Shown here: positions 5,873 through 12,685 of the stretch, one piece after another | Layout: each line of letters opens with the position of its first letter | Numbering within the stretch: the stretch's first letter is position 1 | Source: an uncultured Actinomycetes bacterium | GTDB lineage: Bacteria > Actinomycetota > Acidimicrobiia > Acidimicrobiales > Ilumatobacteraceae | Assembly (NCBI GenBank): GCA_903858075.1 | Contig: CAIOHI010000088.1 | Location: 1 to 12,685, forward strand | Length of the DNA: 12,685 bases | Reading direction: 5' to 3' | Program-made: the position numbers and the translations under genes | The notes under the pieces: generated by a model | Told to the model about the DNA's origin: nothing | Database searches by the model: none | What the model saw: only the letters and a program-made list of their open reading frames with translations

Positions 5873-7012
5873 TTATAACTGAACACCAAGAAGTTCAGCC
5901 GCAGTAACCACGTTGACCCGTGCTCGTGCGGCAGAGTCGATGAGCTGTAGCGCGAGAGGTGAATTGAGATCGTCGTCTAGTGCTGCTCTCACCTCGGCAA
6001 GAACCGCCATTGACTCTGGCGAGTTTGCTGTTTCTGCATCATGCGAAACGCCCTGCCATAATTGCAGTCTTGCAAGTGCGTCGGGCATGATGCTCGTGTT
6101 CCATTCCCACTCAATGCGATAGTGATGAGCAATAAGACCGAGTCGTATTACTCGCGGGTCCCACTCTTTACGCAGAGCATCGACAAAAACCAAGTTGCCG
6201 CGGCTCTTAGACATCTTGTGCCCGTCCATTGACACCATAGCAACGTGCATCCAGTGCTTCACGAACGGTGCGCCTGTTGCAGCTTCCGATTGCGCACGTT
6301 CACATTCGTGATGCGGGAAAATAAGATCGCTTCCACCACCATGCAGGTCGATGGTTGTACCTAATTCACGCAACGCAAGAGCGCTGCATTCAATGTGCCA
6401 ACCGGGTCGACCAGCGCCCCACATTGTTTCCCATGCCGGTTCATCGGGCGCGCTTGTTTGCCACAAGACAAAGTCGAGCGGATGCCGCTTATTGGGGTCT
6501 GCAATATTGCCTCCCCGCTCATTGGCAAGTTCCACCATGAACTCTTCGCTGTAGTTCGAGACCGAACCAAAACTAGGGAACTTGCTGACATCGAAATACA
6601 CATTTCCGCCGGCCTGATAGGCAAAGCCGCGGTCGAGCACCATGCCAATGAAGCCACGAATATCGGGAATTGCCGATGATGCTCGCGGGGTACTGCTCAT
6701 TGGCAGCATGTTGAGAGCTTCCATGTCGGCATTGAAACGTGCTTCTTCACCTGCGGCAAGATCGAGATAGTGAACGCCAAGCTCTTTCGCTTTTGCAAAA
6801 AGCGGGTCGTCTACGTCGGTGACGTTGCGTACACACTTCACCGTATGCCCTAGGTCAATGAGGCGCCGCTGCAAAATATCGTATGCCATGAAGGTGGCCG
6901 CATGACCAAGATGCGTGGCATCGTAGGGCGTAATGCCACACGTATACATCAACACTTCCGGCTGAGGTTCAAATGGCACCACGGCATTACGTGCCGTATC
7001 AAATAAGCGCAT
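5873..7012 (-). CDS. mshC: L-cysteine:1D-myo-inositol 2-amino-2-deoxy-alpha-D-glucopyranoside ligase (mycothiol synthesis)
   Basis: This CysRS-like enzyme of 379 residues joins cysteine to GlcN-inositol in ATP-dependent mycothiol synthesis. The nucleotide-binding HIGH-type motif is HLGHAAT (H34, H37) inside GITPYDATHLGHAATF, a form typical of MshC rather than CysRS. The second motif is KMSKS (266-270). Zinc ligands that bind the cysteine thiolate are C25 (YTCG), C209 (HIECSALA) and H234 (HHECERAQSEA). The protein stops soon after the catalytic and helical domains and lacks the anticodon-binding region of true CysRS. It is a little shorter than mycobacterial MshC, mainly at the ends. The npdG stop TGA shares one base with ATG 7012 (TGATG), and GTG 7015 is a possible start one codon earlier; either way the two genes are translationally coupled. 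It lies upstream of thrS on the same strand. Confidence 0.93.
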   Translation of the reverse strand: MRLFDTARNAVVPFEPQPEVLMYTCGITPYDATHLGHAATFMAYDILQRRLIDLGHTVKCVRNVTDVDDPLFAKAKELGVHYLDLAAGEEARFNADMEALNMLPMSSTPRASSAIPDIRGFIGMVLDRGFAYQAGGNVYFDVSKFPSFGSVSNYSEEFMVELANERGGNIADPNKRHPLDFVLWQTSAPDEPAWETMWGAGRPGWHIECSALALRELGTTIDLHGGGSDLIFPHHECERAQSEAATGAPFVKHWMHVAMVSMDGHKMSKSRGNLVFVDALRKEWDPRVIRLGLIAHHYRIEWEWNTSIMPDALARLQLWQGVSHDAETANSPESMAVLAEVRAALDDDLNSPLALQLIDSAARARVNVVTAAELLGVQL

Positions 7013-7695
7013 CACGCCCGAGGATCGCCTTTGATTCCGTTGAGCTTTGGTGCAACTCTCGTTTTGTATCGAACATTCAGTTGCAACAACACCGCAGTGA
7101 AGGCCTCGATAGCCGTGGCATTTGATAGTTCGCCCGAATCGAGCGGGCGACAGCCTGGAATGCGTCGTACCATTTCACTCACCGTTTCAATAGCAGCTTT
7201 GTTGTCAGAGCAAATCAGCACATCGCTGTCGATGGAGTCGCCAAGGTGCCCTAGTTCCTTTGCTGGCAAATGGTGAAAGGCGGCTACCACACGGCAGTCG
7301 GGGGCAGCTGCCTGCACATGTGCCGCAACGCTTCCACGCGGTGGTACCAATGGTTGGAATTCATGACCCACTCGCACGAGCGCGTTGGCCATGCTGATGA
7401 CAACTTTGCCACGTAGTGCTGCCAAGTGCTCACGAACAGTTGTTGCCGCAGAGTCCCACGGGGTGGCAAGAACCACGATTTCGCATGCAGCTGCGTCTTC
7501 ATTGGATCCTCCGCGCAATGGCAGGTTCAGTGCTGGCCACGCATCGCGAATTTCCTTTGCCTTTTCTTCGGCCCTCTCGCTGGAACGTGAACCAATGACC
7601 ACGTTGTACCCAATGGAGGAAAGTCGAGCGGCGAGTGCCGTGCCTGCTGGCCCAGTACCGCCCAACACCCCGACACTCGTTTGCTCTAAAGACAT
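7012..7695 (-). CDS. npdG: NADPH-dependent F420 reductase
   Basis: A 227-residue Rossmann protein of the Fno/NpdG family. It moves hydride between NADP(H) and coenzyme F420, supplying F420H2 for F420-dependent reductases. The N-terminus has the dinucleotide motif VGVLGGTGPAGTALA (about 8-22), then IGSRSSERAEEKA (34-46), whose SR-S-R residues fit NADPH 2'-phosphate recognition. Further on are VLATPWD (75-81) and the AFHHLPA segment (139-145) near the F420 site. ATG 7695 was chosen because it has AAGG 8 nt upstream and places the Rossmann strand directly after a short leader. GTG 7722 would add nine residues unlike the family and run into the divergent promoter region. The stop overlaps the mshC start. 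It implies that the organism makes or imports F420 and predicts F420-dependent enzymes elsewhere. Confidence 0.92.
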   Translation of the reverse strand: MSLEQTSVGVLGGTGPAGTALAARLSSIGYNVVIGSRSSERAEEKAKEIRDAWPALNLPLRGGSNEDAAACEIVVLATPWDSAATTVREHLAALRGKVVISMANALVRVGHEFQPLVPPRGSVAAHVQAAAPDCRVVAAFHHLPAKELGHLGDSIDSDVLICSDNKAAIETVSEMVRRIPGCRPLDSGELSNATAIEAFTAVLLQLNVRYKTRVAPKLNGIKGDPRA

Positions 7696-7764
7696 TTGTT
7701 CAGCCTTACACACGAAGCGCACCGATGAGAACTTTGAGATCCACCTCTTCGAGAACGGGTGAAG

Positions 7765-7770
7765 TACGGT
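7765..7770 (+). promoter_or_regulatory. -10 element of a probable leaderless fabI/inhA promoter
   Basis: TACGGT fits TANNNT and ends 7 nt before the fabI ATG (7778), the same distance as at thrS. AGGG at 7773-7776 is too close to the ATG to serve as a ribosome binding site. The 82-bp region 7696-7777 separates divergent npdG and fabI; I saw no operator or convincing -35 in it. Confidence 0.5.
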
Positions 7771-7777
7771 CTAGGGC

Positions 7778-8545
7778 ATGGGAATTCTCACAGGAAAACG
7801 AATCGTCGTCACTGGTGTACTCACCGATGCATCGCTGGCTTTTGGCGTAGCAAAACTTGCCCAAGAAGAAGGGGCGCAAGTAGTGCTCACAGGCGCAGGT
7901 CGTGGCCTCTCGCTCACGCAACGCACCGCTCGCAAACTTCCTCAAGAAGCACCCGTTTTTGAATTTGATGTCACCGACCCGGCTCACGTTGAATCCGTAC
8001 GCGAGTCGGTAAAGGCCCACTGGGGTGCAGTAGACGGCGTTCTTCATTCCATTGGTTTTGCGCCAGCTAATTGCCTCGGCGAAGACATCATGGAAGCACA
8101 GTGGAGTGACGTATCGGTTGCCATTCAAGTGTCTGCATATTCGTTAAAGACCTTGGCCGACGCATTTGTGCCGCTCATGACATCTGGCGGATCATTCGTT
8201 GGCCTCGACTTCGACAACACTGTTGCCTGGCCGGCATACAACTGGATGGGCGTTGCAAAGTCGGCACTGGAATCGACGAGTCGCTACCTAGCCCGCGGTC
8301 TTGGACCACAGAACATTCGTTTCAATTTGATTGCAGCAGGCCCCGTTAAGACGATGGCTGCGAAGTCCATCCCCGGGTTCAAAAAGTTTGAAGATGTTTG
8401 GGACGACCGTTCACCACTTGGTTGGGACGTCACCGACAGCCTTCCCGTTGCCAAATCGTGTGTTGCGCTTTTGTCTGACTACTTCCCCGCCACAACAGGT
8501 GAAATTATCCATGTTGACGGCGGCTACCACGCCACCGGCGCATAG
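7778..8545 (+). CDS. fabI: InhA-like NADH-dependent enoyl-[acyl-carrier-protein] reductase
   Basis: A 255-residue short-chain dehydrogenase of the FabI/InhA type, which performs the last reduction of each fatty-acid elongation cycle. The cofactor loop is GVLTDASLAFG (13-23). HSIGF (90-94), the F145/Y154/K161 catalytic set (DFDNTVAWPAYNWMGVAKSALE) and PATTGEIIHVDGGYH near the C-terminus all follow. Several blocks (TD-S-AF, PAYNWM-VAKSALES, SPLGW, PVAK...ALLSD) are closer to mycobacterial InhA than to E. coli FabI. It nonetheless lacks some of the residues that make the InhA substrate loop longer, so ordinary chain lengths are likely. The ATG at 7778 is probably leaderless. It is divergent from npdG, and the DUF255 gene starts 2 bp after its stop. 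No fabG/mabA partner is adjacent, unlike the mycobacterial mabA-inhA operon. Confidence 0.95.
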   Translation: MGILTGKRIVVTGVLTDASLAFGVAKLAQEEGAQVVLTGAGRGLSLTQRTARKLPQEAPVFEFDVTDPAHVESVRESVKAHWGAVDGVLHSIGFAPANCLGEDIMEAQWSDVSVAIQVSAYSLKTLADAFVPLMTSGGSFVGLDFDNTVAWPAYNWMGVAKSALESTSRYLARGLGPQNIRFNLIAAGPVKTMAAKSIPGFKKFEDVWDDRSPLGWDVTDSLPVAKSCVALLSDYFPATTGEIIHVDGGYHATGA

Positions 8546-8547
8546 CG

Positions 8548-10530
8548 ATGACAAACAGGCTCGCCAACGAAGTTTCGCCTTACCTTCGACAACACGAGAA
8601 CAATCCAGTCCACTGGTTCGCTTGGGGTGATGACGCCTTTGCAGAAGCGCGTAGGCGCAATGTACCCATTTTGCTATCGGTCGGATACTCAGCTTGTCAC
8701 TGGTGCCATGTCATGGCCCACGAATGTTTTGAAGACATCGATGTTGCAACTCAGATGAACGCTCTGTTTGTCAACATAAAAGTAGATCGTGAAGAACGCC
8801 CCGACGTAGACGCGGTGTACATGGAAGCCGTTCAAGCCATGACGGGGCGCGGTGGATGGCCGATGACCGTATTCATGACTCCCGATGCAAAGCCATTCTT
8901 TGGCGGCACTTATTTCCCGAAGCCTTCCTTTTTGCAATTAATGACAGCCGTTACCGACGTTTGGGAAAATCGACGAGAAGATATAGACACCAATGTTGAT
9001 GCGCTCATGCAAGCGCTTCAGCGAAGTGAGTTTGCCGAGCCAGCCAATGCAGTTGCCGGCTTGAGTACGGTCACTAGTGCAGTTACTCATCTTGTTGGTG
9101 GGTTCGACAGCGAATGGGGCGGCTTTGGTGCTGCACCCAAATTTCCTTCCACCATGAATATTGATTTGTTGCTTCGCAGCAATGCCACACACCCCAACGC
9201 TGCGGCGCTACATGTATCAACAACGTCGCTCGACGCCATGGCATCGGGTGGAATCTACGACCACCTCGGCGGTGGTTTTGCGCGTTACTCCGTTGACCGC
9301 GAGTGGCTCGTTCCGCACTTTGAAAAGATGCTCTACGACCAGGCGCTACTTGTGCGCGTGTATTTACACGCATACCAGGTAACGCAATACCCAAGGTACA
9401 AACAAGTCGTTGAAGAAACCATCAACTACGTATTGCGCGACCTCACACACCGAGACGGCGGTTTTTTCTCTGCGGAAGACGCCGACTCAGCCGATGAGTC
9501 TGGTCACCATCACGAGGGATGGTTCTACACCTGGACGCCACAAGAAGTGCGCGAACTCTTTGATGCCGAACTTTCAGCTGAGATTTTTGAATGGTATGGA
9601 ATGACAGATGCCGGAAACTTTGAAGGCAGAAACATTCTCACTCGACATTTTGAACGTGGATCACTACTGCGCAATGAACGTATTGAAGCCGCGCGGCAAG
9701 TGATGTTCACGAAGCGACTAGAACGAGCACGCCCACTTCTTGATGACAAAGTACTGACCGAGTGGAACGGCTACATGCTTTCTTCACTTGCCGAAGCTGC
9801 TGCTGCCTTCAACAACCCAGTTTGGCTGGCTGCCGCTATTGCCAATGCTGAATTTCTCATTCGTGAACTGCGTAGTGAAGATGGCACATGGAAACGTAGT
9901 TGGCACGAGACAGGAACACCTCGCGCGCGCCATCACTCCCTTGCTGCCGATCTTGCCGCACTCATAGATGCCTTTACTCGCCTCGCCGAAGCAACAGGCG
10001 ACAACAAGTGGATTCAATATGCATGCCAAGTAGCCGATCAGCTTCTCGATGAGTTTTGGGATCCGCAACGTGGTGGGCTTTTCACCACGGGCAACAATGG
10101 CGAGCAACTCATTGCCCGTCAAAAAGACTTGCTCGACAACGCAACCCCATCGGCAAACTCAACAGCAGCGGTTGCGCTGTACCGCCTATCTGCAATGACC
10201 GGTGAAGGCCGTTATGAACAACATGCGCATCGCATTATGCAACTTCTCGATCAAATCATGCACAAAGCACCAAGCGCTGCAGGGAATGCGTTGAGCGCCT
10301 TGCACATCATGAACAGTGGTATTACCGAAATTGTGATTCCTGGCAACAGCTCAATCTTCCTTGATGTCGTTCGTGAGTCGTGGCGGCCCAATGCTGTTGT
10401 GTTGTGGGGCAACCCCGACACTTCACCGCTCTGGCAAGGGCGTAGCGAAGGTATGGCCTACGTGTGTGAACGTAATGTATGCATGACGCCTGCGCACACC
10501 GCTGAAACGTTACGCACCCAGTTGGCTTAA
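8548..10530 (+). CDS. DUF255 thioredoxin-domain protein (YyaL / SSP411 family)
   Basis: This 660-residue protein is of usual length for the family. The N-terminal thioredoxin-like domain (about 1-165) opens with LANEVSPYLRQHENNPVHW, carries the active-site-like CHWC (C50, C53; SACHWCHVMAHECFED) and continues with VDREERPDVD and GGWPMTVFMTPD-KPFFGGTYFP, all family hallmarks. The rest (about 190-660) is an alpha/alpha-barrel of the type seen in glycosidases and sugar epimerases, with DHLGGGFARYSVDREWLVPHFEKMLYDQA and a C-terminal YVCERNVCMTPA. The biochemical function of the family is not established; a redox-linked carbohydrate-handling role has been suggested by fold alone. It starts 2 bp after fabI and is almost certainly co-transcribed with it. 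Its stop overlaps the convergent nitroreductase stop by 4 bp. Confidence 0.93.
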   Translation: MTNRLANEVSPYLRQHENNPVHWFAWGDDAFAEARRRNVPILLSVGYSACHWCHVMAHECFEDIDVATQMNALFVNIKVDREERPDVDAVYMEAVQAMTGRGGWPMTVFMTPDAKPFFGGTYFPKPSFLQLMTAVTDVWENRREDIDTNVDALMQALQRSEFAEPANAVAGLSTVTSAVTHLVGGFDSEWGGFGAAPKFPSTMNIDLLLRSNATHPNAAALHVSTTSLDAMASGGIYDHLGGGFARYSVDREWLVPHFEKMLYDQALLVRVYLHAYQVTQYPRYKQVVEETINYVLRDLTHRDGGFFSAEDADSADESGHHHEGWFYTWTPQEVRELFDAELSAEIFEWYGMTDAGNFEGRNILTRHFERGSLLRNERIEAARQVMFTKRLERARPLLDDKVLTEWNGYMLSSLAEAAAAFNNPVWLAAAIANAEFLIRELRSEDGTWKRSWHETGTPRARHHSLAADLAALIDAFTRLAEATGDNKWIQYACQVADQLLDEFWDPQRGGLFTTGNNGEQLIARQKDLLDNATPSANSTAAVALYRLSAMTGEGRYEQHAHRIMQLLDQIMHKAPSAAGNALSALHIMNSGITEIVIPGNSSIFLDVVRESWRPNAVVLWGNPDTSPLWQGRSEGMAYVCERNVCMTPAHTAETLRTQLA

Positions 10531-11132
10531 TGCCATCGCCCAAAGTGGGCTAATTCTTCGACCCCACGCCGTTTGCGAGACGCACTGCGCCCTTCGCGTT
10601 CTTGTTCCTCTCGGGGCCAGCCCAATGCAATAGCTCCGATGAGCTGTTGAGTGTCTGGCACTCCAAAATGTGAGCGTATTTTTTCTTCGCCATTGAATAC
10701 AGCAAAAAATAATGAGCCAAGGCCCATGTCGTGTGCGCCGAGCAAAAGTGTCATGACCGCAAATGAAGCATCGATGGTCCAATACGGAGTTGGCCATGCT
10801 TCGACGGAAGCACCGAGACCTGTATGCGCTTTGTCTGGCTCTGCGTATCGATCTGCATAGGCCTGTGCATTTGCAAAAGGCAACATGATGACTGGCGCAT
10901 CAAGTAAATGTGGCCACGAAAAGTTTTCGCGCTTTTCCAGTGGCAACGACAGATCCCAAAATGTTTTGACATCTTCGCCCTCCAACACAAGGACCGACCA
11001 GCCTTGCGTTTTACCTGCGCTTGGCGCGCGCACAGCAAGATCGAGCAACTCACCTATTGTGCTGCGAGGCACGGCGGTGTGTGCGAAAGAACGCGTCATG
11101 TGTCGCGTACGAACAACGCGCACAAACTCCAC
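10527..11132 (-). CDS. Nitroreductase family flavoprotein
   Basis: The protein has 201 residues from GTG 11132. The N-terminal MEFVRVVRTRHMTRSF is the usual start of actinobacterial nitroreductases of this branch and supplies the basic FMN-phosphate contact. RAPSAGKTQGWSVLVLEG (35-52) and the DMGLGSLFFAVF segment (135-146) complete the FMN site, and a C-terminal RKRRGVEELAHFGRW matches the family tail. Members reduce nitro, quinone or enone substrates with NAD(P)H, or in some cases act on F420- or flavin-linked reactions; the substrate here is unknown. A TTG start at 11183 would overlap the upstream gene by 46 bp and add residues unlike the family, so GTG 11132, 5 bp after the upstream stop, is preferred. 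It is the last gene of the unit with the 219-residue protein. The C-terminus overlaps the DUF255 stop tail to tail. Confidence 0.88.
   Translation of the reverse strand: MEFVRVVRTRHMTRSFAHTAVPRSTIGELLDLAVRAPSAGKTQGWSVLVLEGEDVKTFWDLSLPLEKRENFSWPHLLDAPVIMLPFANAQAYADRYAEPDKAHTGLGASVEAWPTPYWTIDASFAVMTLLLGAHDMGLGSLFFAVFNGEEKIRSHFGVPDTQQLIGAIALGWPREEQEREGRSASRKRRGVEELAHFGRWH
10538..10550. terminator. Short GC-rich hairpin at the DUF255 / nitroreductase convergence
   Basis: GCCCA-AAG-TGGGC is a perfect 5-bp stem beginning 8 bp after the DUF255 stop and inside the last codons of the opposing nitroreductase. On the plus strand TAATTCTTCG follows, which is only weakly T-rich. It may help end the fabI-DUF255 transcript. 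The stem is short. Confidence 0.3.
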
Positions 11133-11137
11133 GAGGG

Positions 11138-11797
11138 TTACTGCAATTTGCCGAGTTTGACAAGGCTCTCGGTCATGGTCCAACCATGAACGATGAGTGC
11201 ACCACCTTTATTGGCAGCCACATTGTCAAACATTGCCGCAATGTCGGCATTAATTTTTTCAGGCTTCGTTGATTCATGATCGAGAAAGCCAGATTGGCCA
11301 GCAGTTTTCACGATGAACGACTGCTCGTCATAAGCACGCTCAACGCCAAAGCGCTTTGACAAACGTCGGCCCCATGCTCGCTCTTCGCCCACGGCGCGGT
11401 GCCCCGGACGAGGAATCATTTCGGTGAGAGCCTTGAATGCTTCGAGACCGTGTGCGCTCGTGAAGCGCGACCCCACGACAACGTCTTCGTCGGGGAAAGC
11501 CATGAGCGCCCTGTGGTAGGCCTCGGTCATGAGACCCTTCAGTATTGAATCGCGCTTCGGAGTGCGCTTAATGCTCATGAGACCAAGGAGCACACAAGGG
11601 GTACCGCCAATGCGCTCAAGCGTTGAAAAGCTGTATCCGTGCAATTTGCCATCGAGCCGGGCGGTGGTATTGAGTACCCAATCTGTTTGAGCCTTTGCCA
11701 ATAATTCCATGTCAAAAGCGCCCCCCATGGAGGCCATTTCCTCGAGATCGGTCTCGGTCATTGCCGATGAGTCTCTAGTGTCGACCTCTAGTGCCAT
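11138..11797 (-). CDS. Conserved-looking protein of unknown function, possibly GNAT-like fold
   Basis: The protein has 219 residues with no signal peptide or membrane segment. I do not recognise a named family. An acidic N-terminus (to about 35) leads into DWVLNTTARLDGKLHGYSF, a strand run GGTPCVLLGLMSIKRTPKRDSILKGLM, and then FPDEDVVVGSRFTSAHGLEAFKAL and HRAVGEERAWGRRLSKRFG. The order (strand, loop with basic residues, long helix, strand, then a substrate-sized segment) resembles an N-acetyltransferase core, but the acetyl-CoA loop Q/R-x-x-G-x-G/A is not evident. The ATG at 11797 has AAGGAG (11809-11814) 11 nt upstream. It is followed 5 bp later by the nitroreductase and presumably shares its transcript. 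It could be a degenerate GNAT or an unrelated fold. Confidence 0.85.
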   Translation of the reverse strand: MALEVDTRDSSAMTETDLEEMASMGGAFDMELLAKAQTDWVLNTTARLDGKLHGYSFSTLERIGGTPCVLLGLMSIKRTPKRDSILKGLMTEAYHRALMAFPDEDVVVGSRFTSAHGLEAFKALTEMIPRPGHRAVGEERAWGRRLSKRFGVERAYDEQSFIVKTAGQSGFLDHESTKPEKINADIAAMFDNVAANKGGALIVHGWTMTESLVKLGKLQ

Positions 11798-11808
11798 AGC
11801 GCCAGATG

Positions 11809-11814
11809 CTCCTT
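11809..11814 (-). promoter_or_regulatory. Shine-Dalgarno of the 219-residue unknown protein
   Basis: AAGGAG on the minus strand, 11 nt before ATG 11797. It is a stronger match than any other internal site here and supports that start. The surrounding gap 11798-11926 (129 bp) is the longest non-coding stretch in the window. I found no convincing promoter in it; three T5 runs sit at its dnaE end. Confidence 0.6.
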
Positions 11815-11885
11815 AATGAACCTGCACATTCGCCCTCTATTCTGCCAGCGGAATTGCCGTGCGCCTACGCAATGGGCAAATCAGT

Positions 11886-11920
11886 TGAAAAACTTCCCCA
11901 AAAAGGGCAAAAACCACCCG
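11886..11920 (-). terminator. T-rich terminator candidate downstream of dnaE
   Basis: Starting a few bases after the dnaE stop, the minus strand carries a GGGT/GCCC stem followed by T5, then CCC-TTTTT-GGGG, then another T5: three T5 tracts in about 28 bp. Stems are only 3-4 bp, so this would be a weak or U-tract-dependent terminator. Confidence 0.4.
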
Positions 11921-11926
11921 TTTGGC

Positions 11927-12685
11927 CTAGGCGACCACAACCCCGTCGCCAAATGCGACAACGAGATCGCCCATCGCCTTGTCGATATTGACGTTGAAGC
12001 CGGCGCCAAGTTGCACGGTGACATCGCTACCCATGTCGACAAAGACGGGGACTTCACCCGGGAATTCCACCAAAATACCCTTCAACCGCGCAATGGCCGC
12101 TTCGTTAATAGCCGCTGCGGGCAATTTGAGGGTGACCGCCCGTGCGGCTTGGCCGAGATGTTCAAGTACTTCCACTTTGGTGACCATGATTCCAACACGG
12201 GCATCGTCACGGCGGTCAATTCGCCCACGAATGGCCACAATGGCATCGTCGGTGAGCAGATGAGCAAAGTCGGTGAGGGTTTTCGGAAACACTGTGGCTT
12301 CAATGCTTGAGTCGAGATCTTCCAAAACAAAGACTGCCATTTGGTCGCCTTTTTTGGTGTACTTCTTGGCCAAGCCAGTAATAACGCCACCAGTAATAAC
12401 AAATGCACCATCTTCGCGCTCACGTGCCTCGCCGATGCCACAATCAATTCTGCGCCGCAGTGCATGCTCGATGCCCATAAGTGGGTGGTCTGAGACGTAG
12501 AGACCCAACATGTCTTTTTCATTGCGCAACTGGTCGGTTTTGTCGAATTCCAAAGCAGGAATTTCTACGCGATCGGTAAAGCCATTGTCGCTTGCCATTT
12601 CATCGCCGAACAAGCTCATAATGCCACGATCACGTTCACGACGACGGGTGATGCTGCTGTCGAGAATGCGTTCGAAAGACATGAG
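11927..12685 (-). CDS. dnaE: DNA polymerase III alpha subunit, C-terminal part (5' end outside window)
   Basis: The frame is open to the right edge and covers the last 252 residues. The ATG at 12682 is internal, since the preceding codon is also coding. RRRERDRGIMSLFGDE is the linker after the polymerase core. LRNEKDMLGLYVSDHPLMG is the conserved entry to the C-terminal region. GAFVITGGVITGLAKKYTKKGDQMAVFVLEDLDSSIEATVFP is the OB-fold, with the strand pattern that binds single-stranded DNA. The remaining ~90 residues resemble the tau-interacting tail. DnaE is the replicative polymerase catalytic subunit. This is dnaE-type rather than PolC, since the OB domain is C-terminal. The stop is TAG at 11929-11927, and 129 bp separate it from the next gene. 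Confidence 0.93.
   Translation of the reverse strand, partial: LMSFERILDSSITRRRERDRGIMSLFGDEMASDNGFTDRVEIPALEFDKTDQLRNEKDMLGLYVSDHPLMGIEHALRRRIDCGIGEAREREDGAFVITGGVITGLAKKYTKKGDQMAVFVLEDLDSSIEATVFPKTLTDFAHLLTDDAIVAIRGRIDRRDDARVGIMVTKVEVLEHLGQAARAVTLKLPAAAINEAAIARLKGILVEFPGEVPVFVDMGSDVTVQLGAGFNVNIDKAMGDLVVAFGDGVVVA

Noticed and set aside
5873..7015. Annotation as cysteinyl-tRNA synthetase
   Set aside because: The TPYDATHLGHAAT form of the first motif and the lack of an anticodon-binding C-terminal region fit MshC; CysRS is longer.
7696..7722. GTG 7722 as the npdG start
   Set aside because: ATG 7695 has an AAGG at good spacing and matches the short N-terminus expected before the Rossmann strand.
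7706..8128. 140-codon minus-strand frame across the npdG-fabI gap and fabI 5' end
   Set aside because: It overlaps the start of a secure fabI gene and both promoter regions; its product is cysteine- and aromatic-rich with no domain.
11133..11183. TTG start for the nitroreductase at 11183
   Set aside because: It would overlap the upstream gene by 46 bp and add residues unlike the family; GTG 11132 gives the canonical MEFV start.

Overview
This window reads as the chromosome of a non-mycobacterial actinobacterium, most likely in or near the class Acidimicrobiia; that placement is inference from gene content. Base composition looks balanced rather than GC-rich. Actinobacterial hallmarks are a mycothiol ligase (mshC), an NADPH:F420 reductase (npdG), an InhA-like enoyl-ACP reductase, and the block thrS - HIT hydrolase - CDP-alcohol phosphotransferase - PatA-like acyltransferase, which matches the order of Mycobacterium tuberculosis Rv2614c-Rv2611c.

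Layout. (1) Positions 1-1166 form a small arsenic locus: an aquaporin cut by the window edge, an ArsI/CadI dioxygenase-like C-As lyase, and a divergent ArsR repressor. A perfect 8-bp inverted repeat lies in the shared promoter region. (2) Positions 1169-7695, all minus strand, run npdG > mshC > thrS > HIT > two-TM unknown protein > pgsA-like > patA-like, with overlapping or very short junctions. This serves redox cofactors, threonyl-tRNA and inositol phospholipid/mannoside synthesis. pimA, which follows patA in mycobacteria, is absent; the arsenic locus begins there instead. (3) Positions 7778-10530, plus strand, hold inhA/fabI and a DUF255 thioredoxin-domain protein 2 bp apart. (4) Positions 10527-12685, minus strand, hold the C-terminal end of DnaE, a 219-residue unknown protein and a nitroreductase.

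Regulation. Two genes (thrS, fabI) have a TANNNT -10 hexamer exactly 7 nt before the ATG and no Shine-Dalgarno sequence, which suggests leaderless transcripts. The same geometry at arsR would put translation initiation at an ATC codon. The aquaporin, arsI and the 219-residue protein have clear Shine-Dalgarno sequences.

I see no tRNA, rRNA, CRISPR array, insertion sequence or phage gene. No gene-free stretch exceeds 300 bases; the longest is 11798-11926. I did not find a convincing wholly new system. The best leads are the arsR start/operator arrangement, the conserved-position membrane protein in the phosphoinositide operon, and the unknown protein next to the nitroreductase.
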